A stretch of DNA of 64,000 bases from Pseudomonas viridiflava (GCF_900573885.1 NZ_UPSE01000533.1:186001-250000), one strand, 5' to 3'. Positions 25,239 through 34,384 are shown, counted from the first letter of the stretch. The notes: a model not told the origin generated them from the sequence alone. Made by a program: numbers and translations.

Positions 25239-26697
25239 AGTGGGCAAGCTCCGGGCGACGGGTTTGGTGGCGGTAAGTAAAGGTGAAGCCAGGCCAGTTA
25301 TTGGTGTTCTTGCCACTGGCGGTCTTGTACCAACTGTCACAGCCCTGCTGCCAGATCGAACGGTCGATGGCCTTGTGCAGGGACTGGTTGAACTGCGCCT
25401 GCACCGTGGGTTTGAGGTCCATGTAGCGCAGTTGATGCTGCTGCAGTTGCTGAAGGCAGCCGAGCACGTAGCTGAACTGGCTTTCGAGCATGTAAATGAT
25501 CGAGTTGTGGCCAAGGTTGGTGTTCGGCCCATACAGAATGAACAGGTTGGGAAAGCCGCTGACGCTGATGCCCAGATACGCCTCGGCGCCCTCCTTCCAG
25601 GCGGCGTTGAGCTCGCGGCCGTTGAGCCCGGTAATGTGCATGGGCGCAAGGAAATCGGTCGCCGCAAAACCGGTGCCGTAGATGATGGCGTCCACCTCAC
25701 GCTCGCGGCCGTCTGCGGTGCGTATGCCGCTTTCGGTGACGGCTTCGATCTCCTCGCCGACCACCTCGACATTGCTGCGCGCAAGCGCCGGGAAGTAGTC
25801 GTTGGAGATCAGGATGCGCTTGCAGCCCATGGGGTAATCGGGCGACAGGCGCTGGCGAAAGGCGGGGTCGGCAATGCTGCGATTCAGGTGCAGGCGAAAG
25901 CGCAGCTGCATGGCTTTCATCAGCTTTGGCACCACGGTGAAGGCCAGCACCCGCGCCTCGTGCTGGATGTACTTGAGGCCACGGTCCAGCGTCTGCAGCC
26001 ACGGCAAGCGGCGCATCACCGCGATCTCCCAAGGGCGATAAGCGCGGTCTGGCTTGTGCAGCACATACGCCGCCGAGCGCTGAAACACATGCAGCTGCGC
26101 CACCTGCGGGGCGATCTGCGGAATGAACTGGATGGCGCTGGCACCGGTGCCGATCACCGCCACGCGCTTGCCGTTAAGGTCGAAGTCGGCATTCCAGCGC
26201 GCCGAATGAAAGGCCTCGCCCTTGAAACGCTCCAGCCCGGCAATGCGCGGCAACAGCGGCCGATTCAACTGGCCACAGGCACTTACCAGCGCCTGAGCGC
26301 TGAACGCCTCGCCATCGGTGCAGGTGACCTGCCACACGCCGGCTTCCGCATCGAACGCGGCACTGGCAACTTCCCGGTTGAAGCGAATGTGCGAGCGCAG
26401 CTGATACTTGTCGGCGCAATGCTGCTGATACGCGAAAATTTCCGCCTGTGGCGCGAACTTGCGCGTCCAGTCGGTTTTCGGCTCGAAGGAAAATGAATAC
26501 AGATGGGATGGCACATCGCAGGCGGCGCCGGGGTAGCGGTTGTCCCGCCAAGTGCCGCCCAGATCGCCGGCTTTCTCCAGCAAAAGGAAATCGCCGATGC
26601 CGGCGTGCTTGAGCTGAATCGCCAGGCCGATGCCAGCGAAGCCGGCACCGATAATCAACACGCGCAAAGGCGCGGCTGACGGGGACGTTTTAGTCAT
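25222..26697 (-). CDS. Flavin-containing monooxygenase, Baeyer-Villiger type
   Basis: A 491-residue class B flavoprotein monooxygenase. FAD-binding GAGFAG is at 17-22, the Baeyer-Villiger fingerprint FKGEAFHSARW matches FxGxxxHxxxW at 158-168, and the NADPH-binding GTGASA is at 183-188. GGTWRDNRYPGAACD near 47-61 is also typical. It would insert oxygen into a ketone using NADPH and O2. Together with the overlapping esterase it forms a likely two-gene operon. Related pseudomonad enzymes act on aliphatic or cyclic ketones, but substrate cannot be read from sequence. Confidence 0.9.
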   Translation of the reverse strand: MTKTSPSAAPLRVLIIGAGFAGIGLAIQLKHAGIGDFLLLEKAGDLGGTWRDNRYPGAACDVPSHLYSFSFEPKTDWTRKFAPQAEIFAYQQHCADKYQLRSHIRFNREVASAAFDAEAGVWQVTCTDGEAFSAQALVSACGQLNRPLLPRIAGLERFKGEAFHSARWNADFDLNGKRVAVIGTGASAIQFIPQIAPQVAQLHVFQRSAAYVLHKPDRAYRPWEIAVMRRLPWLQTLDRGLKYIQHEARVLAFTVVPKLMKAMQLRFRLHLNRSIADPAFRQRLSPDYPMGCKRILISNDYFPALARSNVEVVGEEIEAVTESGIRTADGREREVDAIIYGTGFAATDFLAPMHITGLNGRELNAAWKEGAEAYLGISVSGFPNLFILYGPNTNLGHNSIIYMLESQFSYVLGCLQQLQQHQLRYMDLKPTVQAQFNQSLHKAIDRSIWQQGCDSWYKTASGKNTNNWPGFTFTYRHQTRRPELAHYDCIR

Positions 26698-26789
26698 TGT
26701 TGTTATCCCGATGGTCGTCGGGGCTAAGACTAAAGCGTCGGCGATGGGAGAAACAACGGGTACGTTCGTGCTAGATGAAAACTGACCGG

Positions 26790-27620
26790 TTATTGGCGGA
26801 CGAGGCGTCGATTGTCCGCTGAAATGGGCCCGAGGCTGCGGTACGGGTTGATGTCCAGCCCACCACGACGCACGTAACGGGCGTAAACGGTCAGGCTTTC
26901 AGGCTGCAGCAGGCGTTGCAGATCAAGAAAAATGCGCTCCACGCACTGCTCGTGAAAGTCCGCGTGCTGGCGAAAGCTCACCAGATACGCCAGCAAACTG
27001 GCCGCGTCCAACGCGGGACCACGGTAGCTGACCACCACCGTGCCCCAGTCCGGCTGACCGGTGACCGGGCAGTTGGACTTGAGCAAATGGCTGTGCAGGC
27101 TCTCTTCCACCACTCGACTGGTATCGCAACGCAGCAGCTCGGGCTGTGGCTGGGCGTAGTTGCTGATGGCGACGTCGAGCTCATCAACGCAGCGCCCCGG
27201 CAATGCCGTCACGCCCTCGGCTTCCACCTCCGCCAGACTGCGTACACGCACGCCTACAGGCTTGCCGGCGGCGGCGCTGAGGTCTTTCTCAAGCACCACC
27301 TGCAACTCGCCTGGCGTGGCAAACACGCTCTGGTTTAGCGAATTGAGATACAGCTTGAACGACTTGGATTCGATGATGTTCGGCGAATCGGCCGGAATCG
27401 CGAACTCACCAATCGCCACCACCGGCTTGCCCGACGGCATCAGCCACGACAGCTCGAAGCAATTCCAGAAATCGACGCCCTGGTACGGCAGCGTTTCAGC
27501 CGTAAGGCCCAGCTCGGCCCATTTCGGCGCACGAGGAATGGGATACAGCAGCGATGGCGTGTAGGTAGCGATGTATTCGCTGGCCTTGCCTAACGGGGAG
27601 TGTTCGACGGCGGAATGCAT
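26790..27620 (-). CDS. queF: NADPH-dependent 7-cyano-7-deazaguanine reductase
   Basis: A 276-residue enzyme that reduces preQ0 to preQ1 in queuosine synthesis. It has the two-domain (long) QueF form: the QueF motif ESKSFK is at 84-89, the catalytic cysteine is Cys184 in SNCPVTGQPDW with Asp191, and HEQCVERIF lies near the C-terminus. ATG 27620 was chosen over an upstream frame start because the protein then has the usual N-terminus (EYIATYTPSLLYPIPR). No preQ1 riboswitch was recognised upstream; instead a terminator of the preceding operon is there. Confidence 0.95.
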   Translation of the reverse strand: MHSAVEHSPLGKASEYIATYTPSLLYPIPRAPKWAELGLTAETLPYQGVDFWNCFELSWLMPSGKPVVAIGEFAIPADSPNIIESKSFKLYLNSLNQSVFATPGELQVVLEKDLSAAAGKPVGVRVRSLAEVEAEGVTALPGRCVDELDVAISNYAQPQPELLRCDTSRVVEESLHSHLLKSNCPVTGQPDWGTVVVSYRGPALDAASLLAYLVSFRQHADFHEQCVERIFLDLQRLLQPESLTVYARYVRRGGLDINPYRSLGPISADNRRLVRQ

Positions 27621-27638
27621 ATCGGGAGACCTGGCGTT

Positions 27639-27675
27639 AAAAAAAACGCGGCAATTGTATACAACTTGCCGCGTC
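27639..27675 (-). terminator. Rho-independent terminator after yadGH
   Basis: On the minus strand ACGCGGCAA and TTGCCGCGT form a nine-base stem around an 11-base loop, followed by a run of T. It separates the ABC exporter operon from queF. Confidence 0.88.
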
Positions 27676-27692
27676 CTGGGGTGTGAGCGAAT

Positions 27693-27741
27693 CGTTGGGC
27701 TTCGCTTGTGGCTCACCGTACGCGGATCGACCCAACCTATG
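27693..27741. repeat. Degenerate copy of the GTTGGGCTTCGC inverted repeat
   Basis: CGTTGGGCTTCGC at 27693 is paired with GATCGACCCAACCTAT ending near 27741. It resembles the arms of the element at 11608-11687 but is shorter and less perfect. Confidence 0.6.
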
Positions 27742-27767
27742 GTCTACCGAGGCAGTGGGGGTGCCAG

Positions 27768-28562
27768 TTATTGGCGCATGCCTCGCCCGCTCTTCAGCAA
27801 CCGTATACACGCGATGTAAAGCACCGTGGTCGCCGCGACCATAAACGCAATGGCAATGCTGATGCGGATATCCGATACGCCCAGAATCCCGTAGCGGAAG
27901 GCGTTAACCATATGCAGCACGGGGTTCGCCAGCGAGACCGTCTGCCAGAACGGCGGCAGCAGGCTGATGGAATAGAACACCCCGCCCAGGTACGTCAGCG
28001 GCGTCAGTACAAAGGTGGGAATGATCGAGATGTCGTCAAAGTTGCGCGCAAACACGGCGTTGATAAAGCCGCACAGCGAGAACACCGTGGCGGTCAGCAG
28101 CACCACCAGCACGGTGATACCCAGGTGGTGCACTTGCAGCTTGGTGAAGAACAGCGACAGCAACGTCACGATCACGCCCACTGCCAGACCGCGCAGCACA
28201 CCGCCGATGACGTAGCCGATCAGAATGGTGTGCGGCGAAACCGGCGCCACCATCAGTTCTTCCACCGAGCGCTGGAATTTGCTGCCGAAGAAGCTCGACA
28301 CCACGTTGCCGTATGAGTTGGTGATCACCGACATCATGATCAGGCCCGGCACGATGTATTGCATGTACGTGAAGCCGCCCATGTCGCCGATCTGCCGGCC
28401 GATCAGGTTGCCGAAGATGACAAAGTACAAAACCATGGTGATGGCTGGCGGCAGCAGCGTCTGCGGCCAGATCCGCATGAAACGGCGAACTTCGCGGTAG
28501 ACGATGGTGTTGAGGGCAACCCAGTTGGCTTGCAGCTCGCTGTTCAGATGGTCGTGTTTCAT
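27768..28562 (-). CDS. yadH: ABC-2 type permease (YadH family)
   Basis: A 264-residue inner-membrane permease with six predicted hydrophobic segments and the ABC-2 motif around LTPLTYLGGVFYSISLLPPFWQ. The N-terminal LNTIVYREVRRFMRIWPQTLLPP matches E. coli YadH. It pairs with the ATPase gene upstream, whose stop overlaps its start by four bases. The complex is an exporter of unknown substrate. A strong terminator follows. Confidence 0.92.
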   Translation of the reverse strand: MKHDHLNSELQANWVALNTIVYREVRRFMRIWPQTLLPPAITMVLYFVIFGNLIGRQIGDMGGFTYMQYIVPGLIMMSVITNSYGNVVSSFFGSKFQRSVEELMVAPVSPHTILIGYVIGGVLRGLAVGVIVTLLSLFFTKLQVHHLGITVLVVLLTATVFSLCGFINAVFARNFDDISIIPTFVLTPLTYLGGVFYSISLLPPFWQTVSLANPVLHMVNAFRYGILGVSDIRISIAIAFMVAATTVLYIACIRLLKSGRGMRQ

Positions 28563-29491
28563 ACCGCCACCTTCGCCAGGTTTTTCTCTACCAGGGACAC
28601 GAACAGCTCCTCGAGGCGATTGGTTTTGTTGCGCATGCTCAGCACTTGAATGTTCTGCGCGGCCAGTTGGCGGAACAGTTCGCTGATGCCCAGACTTTTT
28701 TCCACTTGCACCGACAACGTGTGGTCATCCACCAGTTGCACCGGATAGCCCGGCAGGTTCGGCAACACGGTGAGCGAGTCTTTCAGGTCGAGCAGGAAGG
28801 TTTCTACGTGCAGCTTTTTCAACAGGCTGCGCATGCTGGTGTTCTCGACGATGCGACCGTGGTCGATGATGCCGATGTTGCGGCACAGCTGTTCGGCCTC
28901 TTCGAGGTAGTGAGTGGTGAGGATGATGCTGATGCCCTGCTCGTTGAGCTCGGTGAGAAAGGTCCACATCGAGCGGCGCAGTTCGATGTCTACGCCGGCG
29001 GTGGGCTCGTCGAGAATCAGCAGGCGCGGTTGGTGGATCAGTGCGCGGGCGATCATCAGGCGGCGCTTCATGCCGCCGGACAGTTCACGCGACGCCGAGT
29101 TGCGTTTGTCCCACAGGCCAAGCTGGGTGAGGTATTGCTCGGCGCGCTCTTTGGCGATGCGCATGGGAATGCCGTAATAACCGGCCTGGGTTACGACGAT
29201 GTCGAAGACCTTTTCAAACTGGTTGAAGTTGAATTCTTGCGGCACCACGCCCAGGCAACGCTTGAGCTGCGACGGCTCGCGGTCCAGGTCGTGGCCGAAC
29301 ACATTTACCGTGCCGCTGGACTTGGTCACCAGGGTGGAAAGAATGCCGATGGTGGTCGATTTACCGGCGCCGTTGGGGCCAAGCAAGGCGAAGAAGTCGC
29401 CTTCGGCTACATCCAGATCGATGCCGTGCAGTGCTTGAAAGCCGTTGCCGTAGGTCTTGGTCAGGCCACGGATAGACAGGGCAGAACTCAT
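28559..29491 (-). CDS. yadG: ABC transporter ATPase (YadG family)
   Basis: A 310-residue ABC ATPase with Walker A GPNGAGKST at 38-46, Q-loop PQEFNFN near 84-90, signature LSGGM at 137-141 and Walker B LLILDEPTAG near 157-166. GVDIELRRSMW is characteristic of the YadG group. It energises the YadH permease encoded by the overlapping next gene. Substrate not established in the family. Confidence 0.93.
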   Translation of the reverse strand: MSSALSIRGLTKTYGNGFQALHGIDLDVAEGDFFALLGPNGAGKSTTIGILSTLVTKSSGTVNVFGHDLDREPSQLKRCLGVVPQEFNFNQFEKVFDIVVTQAGYYGIPMRIAKERAEQYLTQLGLWDKRNSASRELSGGMKRRLMIARALIHQPRLLILDEPTAGVDIELRRSMWTFLTELNEQGISIILTTHYLEEAEQLCRNIGIIDHGRIVENTSMRSLLKKLHVETFLLDLKDSLTVLPNLPGYPVQLVDDHTLSVQVEKSLGISELFRQLAAQNIQVLSMRNKTNRLEELFVSLVEKNLAKVAV

Positions 29492-29627
29492 AGGAAATAC
29501 ACACTTGAATAAGAAAATTGAAGCGGGAGACGCGGCCGCCGTGTTCTCAGGCGTTACGGCGGGCCGCGCAGTTTAGCGCCACGGGCAGTGGACTGCTAAA
29601 CCGCTTCCCAGGTTGTTTTTTTATTGA

Positions 29628-30248
29628 TCAGGTTAGCGCCGTCATCACCGCTGTCTGGTACGCGGGCCGCTGTTTCAGGCGTTCGTACCAGGCCTGCAAA
29701 TGAGGCAGATCGGGGCGCTGGATGGGCATTTCAAACCAGGCGTAAATGCCGGCGCCGAGTGGAATATCGCCCATGCCGAACTGCTCGCCAGACAAATACG
29801 GCTGGCTGGCCAAGGCCTCATTGGGCATGGCCAGCAGCTCACCGCACCGCTGCAAGGCGGCAGCGATTCGCGCTTCGTCGCGCTGTTCGGGCGCGGTACG
29901 CACGATGCCCCAGAACAAATCGCGGAACGCACCGGCAAACACCGAGGTGGACCAGTCCATCCACTTGTCGCCAATGGCGCGCTGGGCGGGGCTCTGCGGA
30001 TACAACACACCGTCGCCGTATTGCGCCGCCAGGTAACGAACGATGGCGTTGGACTCCCACAGCACCAGGTCGCCGTCTTCGATCACCGGCACCAGACCGT
30101 TGGGGTTCATGGCGCGGTAGTGGGGTTCGTTCACCACCCCAAAGGCGCCACCCGCGTCGCGTCGCTCGTATGGCACAGCCACTTCTTCGGCGGCCCACAG
30201 CGCCTTGCGCACGTTGCCGGAATTCTTGCGTCCCCAGATCGTCAGCAT
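29628..30248 (-). CDS. Glutathione S-transferase family protein
   Basis: A 206-residue soluble GST. The thioredoxin-like N-terminal domain begins MLTIWGRKNSGNVRKALWAAEE and contains NPNGLVPVIEDGDLVLWESNAIVRYLA (glutathione gamma-Glu contact at ESNAI). The helical C-terminal domain follows from about residue 85. Ser10 or Asn11 takes the position of the catalytic residue, as in theta/beta-like bacterial GSTs. The start at 30248 was chosen over an upstream start because the domain begins there. Confidence 0.9.
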   Translation of the reverse strand: MLTIWGRKNSGNVRKALWAAEEVAVPYERRDAGGAFGVVNEPHYRAMNPNGLVPVIEDGDLVLWESNAIVRYLAAQYGDGVLYPQSPAQRAIGDKWMDWSTSVFAGAFRDLFWGIVRTAPEQRDEARIAAALQRCGELLAMPNEALASQPYLSGEQFGMGDIPLGAGIYAWFEMPIQRPDLPHLQAWYERLKQRPAYQTAVMTALT

Positions 30249-30346
30249 CGGTTTGTTACCTTCTATTTCACTTTTTGGCTCAGGCATCCTACCCGGCTGC
30301 GCCAAAGAATACAGACGTGGAAATTGATGTTAGCTATCAAGGCGCT

Positions 30347-30595
30347 TCATGGTTTCCACAATTCGCCTCTGATTTTGCCTACGCGCATGGCTGCAAACGC
30401 TGACTGAGCGGTCACGCATTTCGGGGCTTGCGCGGTGATTTCCAGTGCGAACGGAACAGCCCAAGGGTGGTCACTATCAGTGAAGCGGCCGGGGGCCAGG
30501 TGTGAGTACACCTGGGTTCCTGGGGGTGCCGGGTCCAACTCAATGACGCCAAGCCAGGCTTGGCGCCCTTCTCGCCAGTCCCACTCTCGCCACAC
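30347..30595 (-). CDS. Possible small hypothetical protein
   Basis: An 82-codon frame in the 403-base gap between the GST gene and fadE. It starts GTG and shows GC-rich third positions and a protein-like composition (LGVIELDPAPPGTQVYSHLA, then DHPWAVPFALEIT). I recognise no family. It might be coding, might be a decayed gene, or might be chance in a GC-rich genome. The rest of the gap should contain the fadE promoter; no motif was recognised. Confidence 0.3.
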   Translation of the reverse strand: MWREWDWREGRQAWLGVIELDPAPPGTQVYSHLAPGRFTDSDHPWAVPFALEITAQAPKCVTAQSAFAAMRVGKIRGELWKP

Positions 30596-30651
30596 CTACT
30601 AAGCTCGACACGGTCGGCATTCAAGCCGGGCCGTTCCAAGGAGGACGTTGC

Positions 30652-33099
30652 ATGCTTGCTGTCTGGTTAGTTGTTCTGGTGCTGGGCGTGGCCTTTCTGG
30701 CCCACCGGCGCCTCTCGCCGTTGCCCGCCATTGGCATCGTCGCCGTCTACCTGGTGCTCATGGGCATTTACGGCCACGCGCCCACTTGGCTGATGGCAGT
30801 TCTCTGGCTGATGCTCATCGCCGTTACCGTGCCGCTGGTTCTGCCCGAACTGCGCCGCAAGCTATTCACCGCGCCGCTGTTCGCCTGGTTCCAGAAAACC
30901 CTGCCGCCGATGTCGGAAACCGAGAAGGACGCCATCGAAGCCGGCACCGTCTGGTGGGACGGCGAACTGTTCAGCGGCCGCCCGGACTGGAACACCCTGC
31001 TCGCCTACCCCAAGGCGCAGCTGACCGAAGAGGAACAAGCGTTTCTCGATGGCCCGACCGAAGAACTGTGCGCCATGGTCACTGACTGGGACATCGGTCA
31101 GCGCATGGATCTGCCGGAAGCGGCCTGGCACCACATTAAAGAGCACGGCTTTTTTGCCCTGATCATTCCCAAGGAATACGGCGGTAAAGGCTTCTCGGCC
31201 TATGCCCACTCGCAAGTGGCAATGAAATTGGCCACCCGCAGCGGCGACCTGGCCTCCACCGTCATGGTGCCCAACTCCCTCGGCCCTGCCGAATTGCTGC
31301 TGCACTACGGCACCGACGAACAGCGCCAGCACTACCTGCCGCGCCTGGCCCGTGGTGACGACATTCCTTGCTTCGCCCTCACCGGCCCGCTGGCGGGTTC
31401 CGATGCCGGTGCGATGCCTGACGTCGGCATCATCTGCAAAGGCCAATGGAACGGCGAAGAAGTGATTGGTCTGCGCCTGACTTGGGAAAAACGCTATATC
31501 ACCCTGGGCCCGGTCGCCACGCTGCTGGGACTGGCTTTCAAGGCGTACGACCCGGATCACTTGCTGGGTGATGAAGAAGACCTCGGCATCAGCCTGGCGC
31601 TGATTCCGACCGAAACCCCCGGCGTGGAAATCGGCCGCCGCCACTTGCCGCTGGGCGCCGCGTTCATGAACGGCCCCAACTCCGGCAAAGACGTGTTCGT
31701 GCCGCTGGATTACCTCATCGGCGGCGAGCCCATGCTGGGCAAAGGCTGGATGATGCTGATGAACTGCCTGTCGGTGGGCCGTTCCATTTCCCTGCCGGCG
31801 GTGGGCACCGGCGCTGCGAAATACACCAGTCTGGTGACCGGCCAATACAGCCAGGTGCGCGAGCAATTCAACGTGCCGCTGGCTGCGTTTGAAGGCATTC
31901 AGGAAGCGCTGGCGCGTATCGGCGGTAACGCCTGGATGATGGACGCCGCGCGCATCCTCACTGCCAACGCGGTCGACCTGGGCGAAAAACCCTCGGTGCT
32001 CTCGGCGATTCTCAAGTACCACCTCACCGAGCGCGGCCGCGAGTGCATCAGCCACGCCATGGACGTGCACGGCGGCAAGGGCATCATCATGGGCCCGAAC
32101 AACTACCTGGGCCGCTCGTGGCAAGGCGCGCCGATTTTCATCACCGTGGAAGGCGCGAATATTCTGTCGCGCAACCTGATGATCTTCGGCCAGGGCGCCA
32201 TTCGCTGCCATCCGTACGTGCTCAAGGAAATGGCCCTGGCCGGCCGCCAAGACCGCGACCGCGCGCTGGTAGAGTTCGATGAACTGCTCATGCAGCACAT
32301 CGGGTTCGCCGTCAGCAACGCGGCCAGCAGCCTGATTCTCAGCCTGACCTTCGGCAAAATCGGCCGCGTGCCCGGTGACAGCTTCAGCCAGCCCTACTTC
32401 CGCGCGTTGAATCGCCTGGCCGCAAGCTTCGCCATGCTCGCGGACTTCAGCATGATGCTGCTGGGCGGCGAACTGAAACGCCGCGAGCGCCTGTCTGCGC
32501 GACTGGGCGACGTGCTCAGCAACCTGTACCTGGCCTCGGCGGCGCTCAAGCGTTATCACGACCTGGACTGCCCCGAGTATCTACGCCCGTCCGTAAGCTG
32601 GGCGATGGAAGAAAGCCTGGGCAATGCCGAAACGGCGCTGGCCGATCTGCTGGAAAACTTCCCCAACCGCTTCTTCGGCTGCGCGCTGAGCCTGCTGGTG
32701 TTCCCGTTTGGGCGTCGCCACAAGGGCCCTTCCGACGCACTGGACGCGCAGATTGCAGAAATTATCGGCCGTCCCGCAGGCGATCCGGCGCTGGAAGCGG
32801 TGCTTGCCGGCTGCTACCGCCCGCAAGACCCTACCGATGCCGTGGGCGCGCTGCAACACGCGATCAACCTGCTGGGCGCGGGCCGTGGTCTGCACAAAAA
32901 ACTGCACGTGGCAGTCAAGGAAGGTCGCCTCGCGCCGCGCCCAGGCGAAAGCCTGATCGATGCGGCATTGGCAGCCGGCGTGCTGCAAGCCGAGGAAGCG
33001 CAGAACCTGCGCGACGCGGAAGCGGCGCGGCGTCGTGTGATTGATGTCGACGATTACGCCAAAGAAGACCTGACCCTGGGCGAAGGCAAGGTTCGCTAA
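30652..33099 (+). CDS. fadE: Acyl-CoA dehydrogenase FadE
   Basis: An 815-residue FadE-type acyl-CoA dehydrogenase, the length of E. coli FadE (814). It catalyses the first, FAD-dependent step of fatty-acid beta-oxidation. N-terminal hydrophobic segments (about 1-75) tether it to the membrane. Core landmarks are PKEYGGKGFSAYAHSQVAMKLATRSGDLASTVMVPNSLGP (given here by PKEYGGKGFS), FALTGPLAGSDAGAMPD and MDVHGGKGIIMGPNNYLGRSW (given by HGGKGI). A strong ribosome site AAGGAGGA precedes the ATG. Position and downstream neighbours match the PA2815 region of PAO1. Confidence 0.95.
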   Translation: MLAVWLVVLVLGVAFLAHRRLSPLPAIGIVAVYLVLMGIYGHAPTWLMAVLWLMLIAVTVPLVLPELRRKLFTAPLFAWFQKTLPPMSETEKDAIEAGTVWWDGELFSGRPDWNTLLAYPKAQLTEEEQAFLDGPTEELCAMVTDWDIGQRMDLPEAAWHHIKEHGFFALIIPKEYGGKGFSAYAHSQVAMKLATRSGDLASTVMVPNSLGPAELLLHYGTDEQRQHYLPRLARGDDIPCFALTGPLAGSDAGAMPDVGIICKGQWNGEEVIGLRLTWEKRYITLGPVATLLGLAFKAYDPDHLLGDEEDLGISLALIPTETPGVEIGRRHLPLGAAFMNGPNSGKDVFVPLDYLIGGEPMLGKGWMMLMNCLSVGRSISLPAVGTGAAKYTSLVTGQYSQVREQFNVPLAAFEGIQEALARIGGNAWMMDAARILTANAVDLGEKPSVLSAILKYHLTERGRECISHAMDVHGGKGIIMGPNNYLGRSWQGAPIFITVEGANILSRNLMIFGQGAIRCHPYVLKEMALAGRQDRDRALVEFDELLMQHIGFAVSNAASSLILSLTFGKIGRVPGDSFSQPYFRALNRLAASFAMLADFSMMLLGGELKRRERLSARLGDVLSNLYLASAALKRYHDLDCPEYLRPSVSWAMEESLGNAETALADLLENFPNRFFGCALSLLVFPFGRRHKGPSDALDAQIAEIIGRPAGDPALEAVLAGCYRPQDPTDAVGALQHAINLLGAGRGLHKKLHVAVKEGRLAPRPGESLIDAALAAGVLQAEEAQNLRDAEAARRRVIDVDDYAKEDLTLGEGKVR

Positions 33100-33123
33100 C
33101 GCCCACCCCAGGCGGCAACACGA

Positions 33124-33163
33124 CAACGGGCGCGAAGGCTTCTATACTTCGCGCCCGTTTTTG
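33124..33163 (+). terminator. Rho-independent terminator after fadE
   Basis: AACGGGCGCGAA and TTCGCGCCCGTT form a 12-base stem around a 10-base loop, followed by TTTTTG. It lies 25 bases past the stop codon. Confidence 0.88.
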
Positions 33164-33179
33164 TTCCTGAGGAGTCGCC

Positions 33180-33590
33180 ATGTCCAGCCCCTATCTCGAC
33201 CACCATCTGGCGCTGCTGACCCACCTGCGCGGCATTCTGGTTGCGCTGGGCGAAGCCGAACAGGTTCCGGAAGAAAGCCACGCGCTGTTTCTGGAGCGTT
33301 TCGACGAACTGCTGACCTTGCTGCCACAAGAGCCGGAGCAAAGCCTGTACCTGGGCCAGGACCTCATGTGCCAGGTCATCCACCGCTACCCGCAAATCGC
33401 CCACCTGGTGCCGCGCGACCTGCTGTGGTTCTTCGGCGGCGACTGCCTGCACTTTATGCCCGACGAGGAAATCACCCTGTTCCAGGCACTGGACGAGCGC
33501 CGCTACGAAGCCGAACAGAACGACGAACCGTTCGACTGGGAGCGCGAAAAGCAATTCCTCGCCATTCCGCGTGAAGGCAGTACGCATTAA
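33180..33590 (+). CDS. PA2817-family conserved protein
   Basis: A 136-residue acidic cytoplasmic protein with no signal or membrane segment. It contains ESHALFLERFDELLTLLP and HLVPRDLLWFFGGDCLHFMPDEE. It corresponds in position and, as far as I recall, in sequence to the pseudomonad family named after PA2817, next to fadE. GGAG lies six bases before the ATG. Function is unknown. Confidence 0.75.
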   Translation: MSSPYLDHHLALLTHLRGILVALGEAEQVPEESHALFLERFDELLTLLPQEPEQSLYLGQDLMCQVIHRYPQIAHLVPRDLLWFFGGDCLHFMPDEEITLFQALDERRYEAEQNDEPFDWEREKQFLAIPREGSTH

Positions 33591-33610
33591 GGGTGGCTAC
33601 ACGGTGCTCT

Positions 33611-33684
33611 TGTAGGAGCCAGCTTGCTGGCGAACCCCGCTAACAACACCTTTTGCAGGGTTCGCCACCAAGGTGGCTCCTACA
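33611..33684. repeat. Pseudomonas REP-type inverted repeat (GTAGGAGCC family)
   Basis: The left arm TGTAGGAGCCAGCTTGCTGG (from 33611) and the right arm ending AAGGTGGCTCCTACA (to 33684) are imperfectly complementary. This is the typical TGTAGGAGC...GGCGAAC...GCTCCTACA element of pseudomonads. Confidence 0.85.
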
Positions 33685-33723
33685 AAAACGTTGGCCGGGC
33701 CTTCGGACAAATCGCGCACAAAC

Positions 33724-33752
33724 AAAAACGCCGCTCAATGAGCGGCGTTTTT
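33724..33752 (-). terminator. Terminator of the tRNA operon
   Basis: AAAAACGCCGCT-CAATG-AGCGGCGTTTTT lies seven bases past the last tRNA on the minus strand. It is symmetric with T-runs on both strands and can stop transcription from either side. Confidence 0.88.
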
Positions 33753-33759
33753 GTTTATT

Positions 33760-33835
<76 letters not shown>

Positions 33836-33854
33836 AATACATCTACAGCTTGAA

Positions 33855-33930
33855 TGGCGTCCCCTAGGGGACTCGAACCCCTGTTACCGCCGTGAAAGGG
33901 CGGTGTCCTAGGCCACTAGACGAAGGGGAC
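33855..33930 (-). tRNA. tRNA-Glu(TTC), second copy
   Basis: A 76-base cloverleaf with encoded CCA: acceptor GTCCCCT, anticodon loop CCTTTCACG (anticodon TTC), T-arm AGGGGTTCGAGTCCCCT. Identical to the copy at 34086. Confidence 0.97.
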
Positions 33931-33977
33931 ATCAACCTTTTTTACCAGCAACGCTTTACAGCACTGCCTTGAAAATC

Positions 33978-34053
<76 letters not shown>

Positions 34054-34085
34054 ATCTACAACTTGGTGTGTTACTGCGTGGAAAA

Positions 34086-34161
34086 TGGCGTCCCCTAGGG
34101 GACTCGAACCCCTGTTACCGCCGTGAAAGGGCGGTGTCCTAGGCCACTAGACGAAGGGGAC
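34086..34161 (-). tRNA. tRNA-Glu(TTC), first copy
   Basis: A 76-base glutamate tRNA with anticodon TTC and encoded CCA. It is the first gene of the operon, about 67 bases downstream of the predicted transcription start. Confidence 0.97.
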
Positions 34162-34235
34162 ACAGGTTGTGCATGACGCACATTTTCCAACCTTCGCTGC
34201 GCTTGCGTATTGCCTTACGCTGCGAAGTGGCGCGA

Positions 34236-34264
34236 ATTCTAGGGAGCCTTTCGAGGGTCGTCAA
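34236..34264 (-). promoter_or_regulatory. Sigma70 promoter of the tRNA operon
   Basis: On the minus strand TTGACG and TAGAAT are separated by exactly 17 bases. An AT-rich stretch (about 34274-34293) sits upstream like an UP element, and a GC-rich discriminator (TCGCGCC) follows the -10, typical of stringently controlled stable-RNA promoters. Confidence 0.8.
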
Positions 34265-34384
34265 CACTTCAGTGAAAATTAATTTAAATCAATGACTTCT
34301 GTGTAGAAGCTGGTCGGCGTCTATCCGCAATAGCACATAGGCACTACACTCGGCCGAAACTCCAGTAGTCGAGAGGTTGTAAAG

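Noticed and set aside
25239..25784. N-terminal extension of the HSL-family esterase
   Set aside because: The extra 182 codons lie inside the monooxygenase gene in another frame and are low-complexity Ser/Arg/Pro-rich. The family N-terminus fits the start at 25238.
26790..27767. Possible preQ1 riboswitch upstream of queF
   Set aside because: The upstream hairpin is a symmetric GC-rich stem with a T-run, best read as the yadGH terminator; no preQ1 aptamer pattern was seen.
30862..32559. A 565-codon open frame on the minus strand
   Set aside because: It is entirely antisense to fadE, with no recognisable domain.
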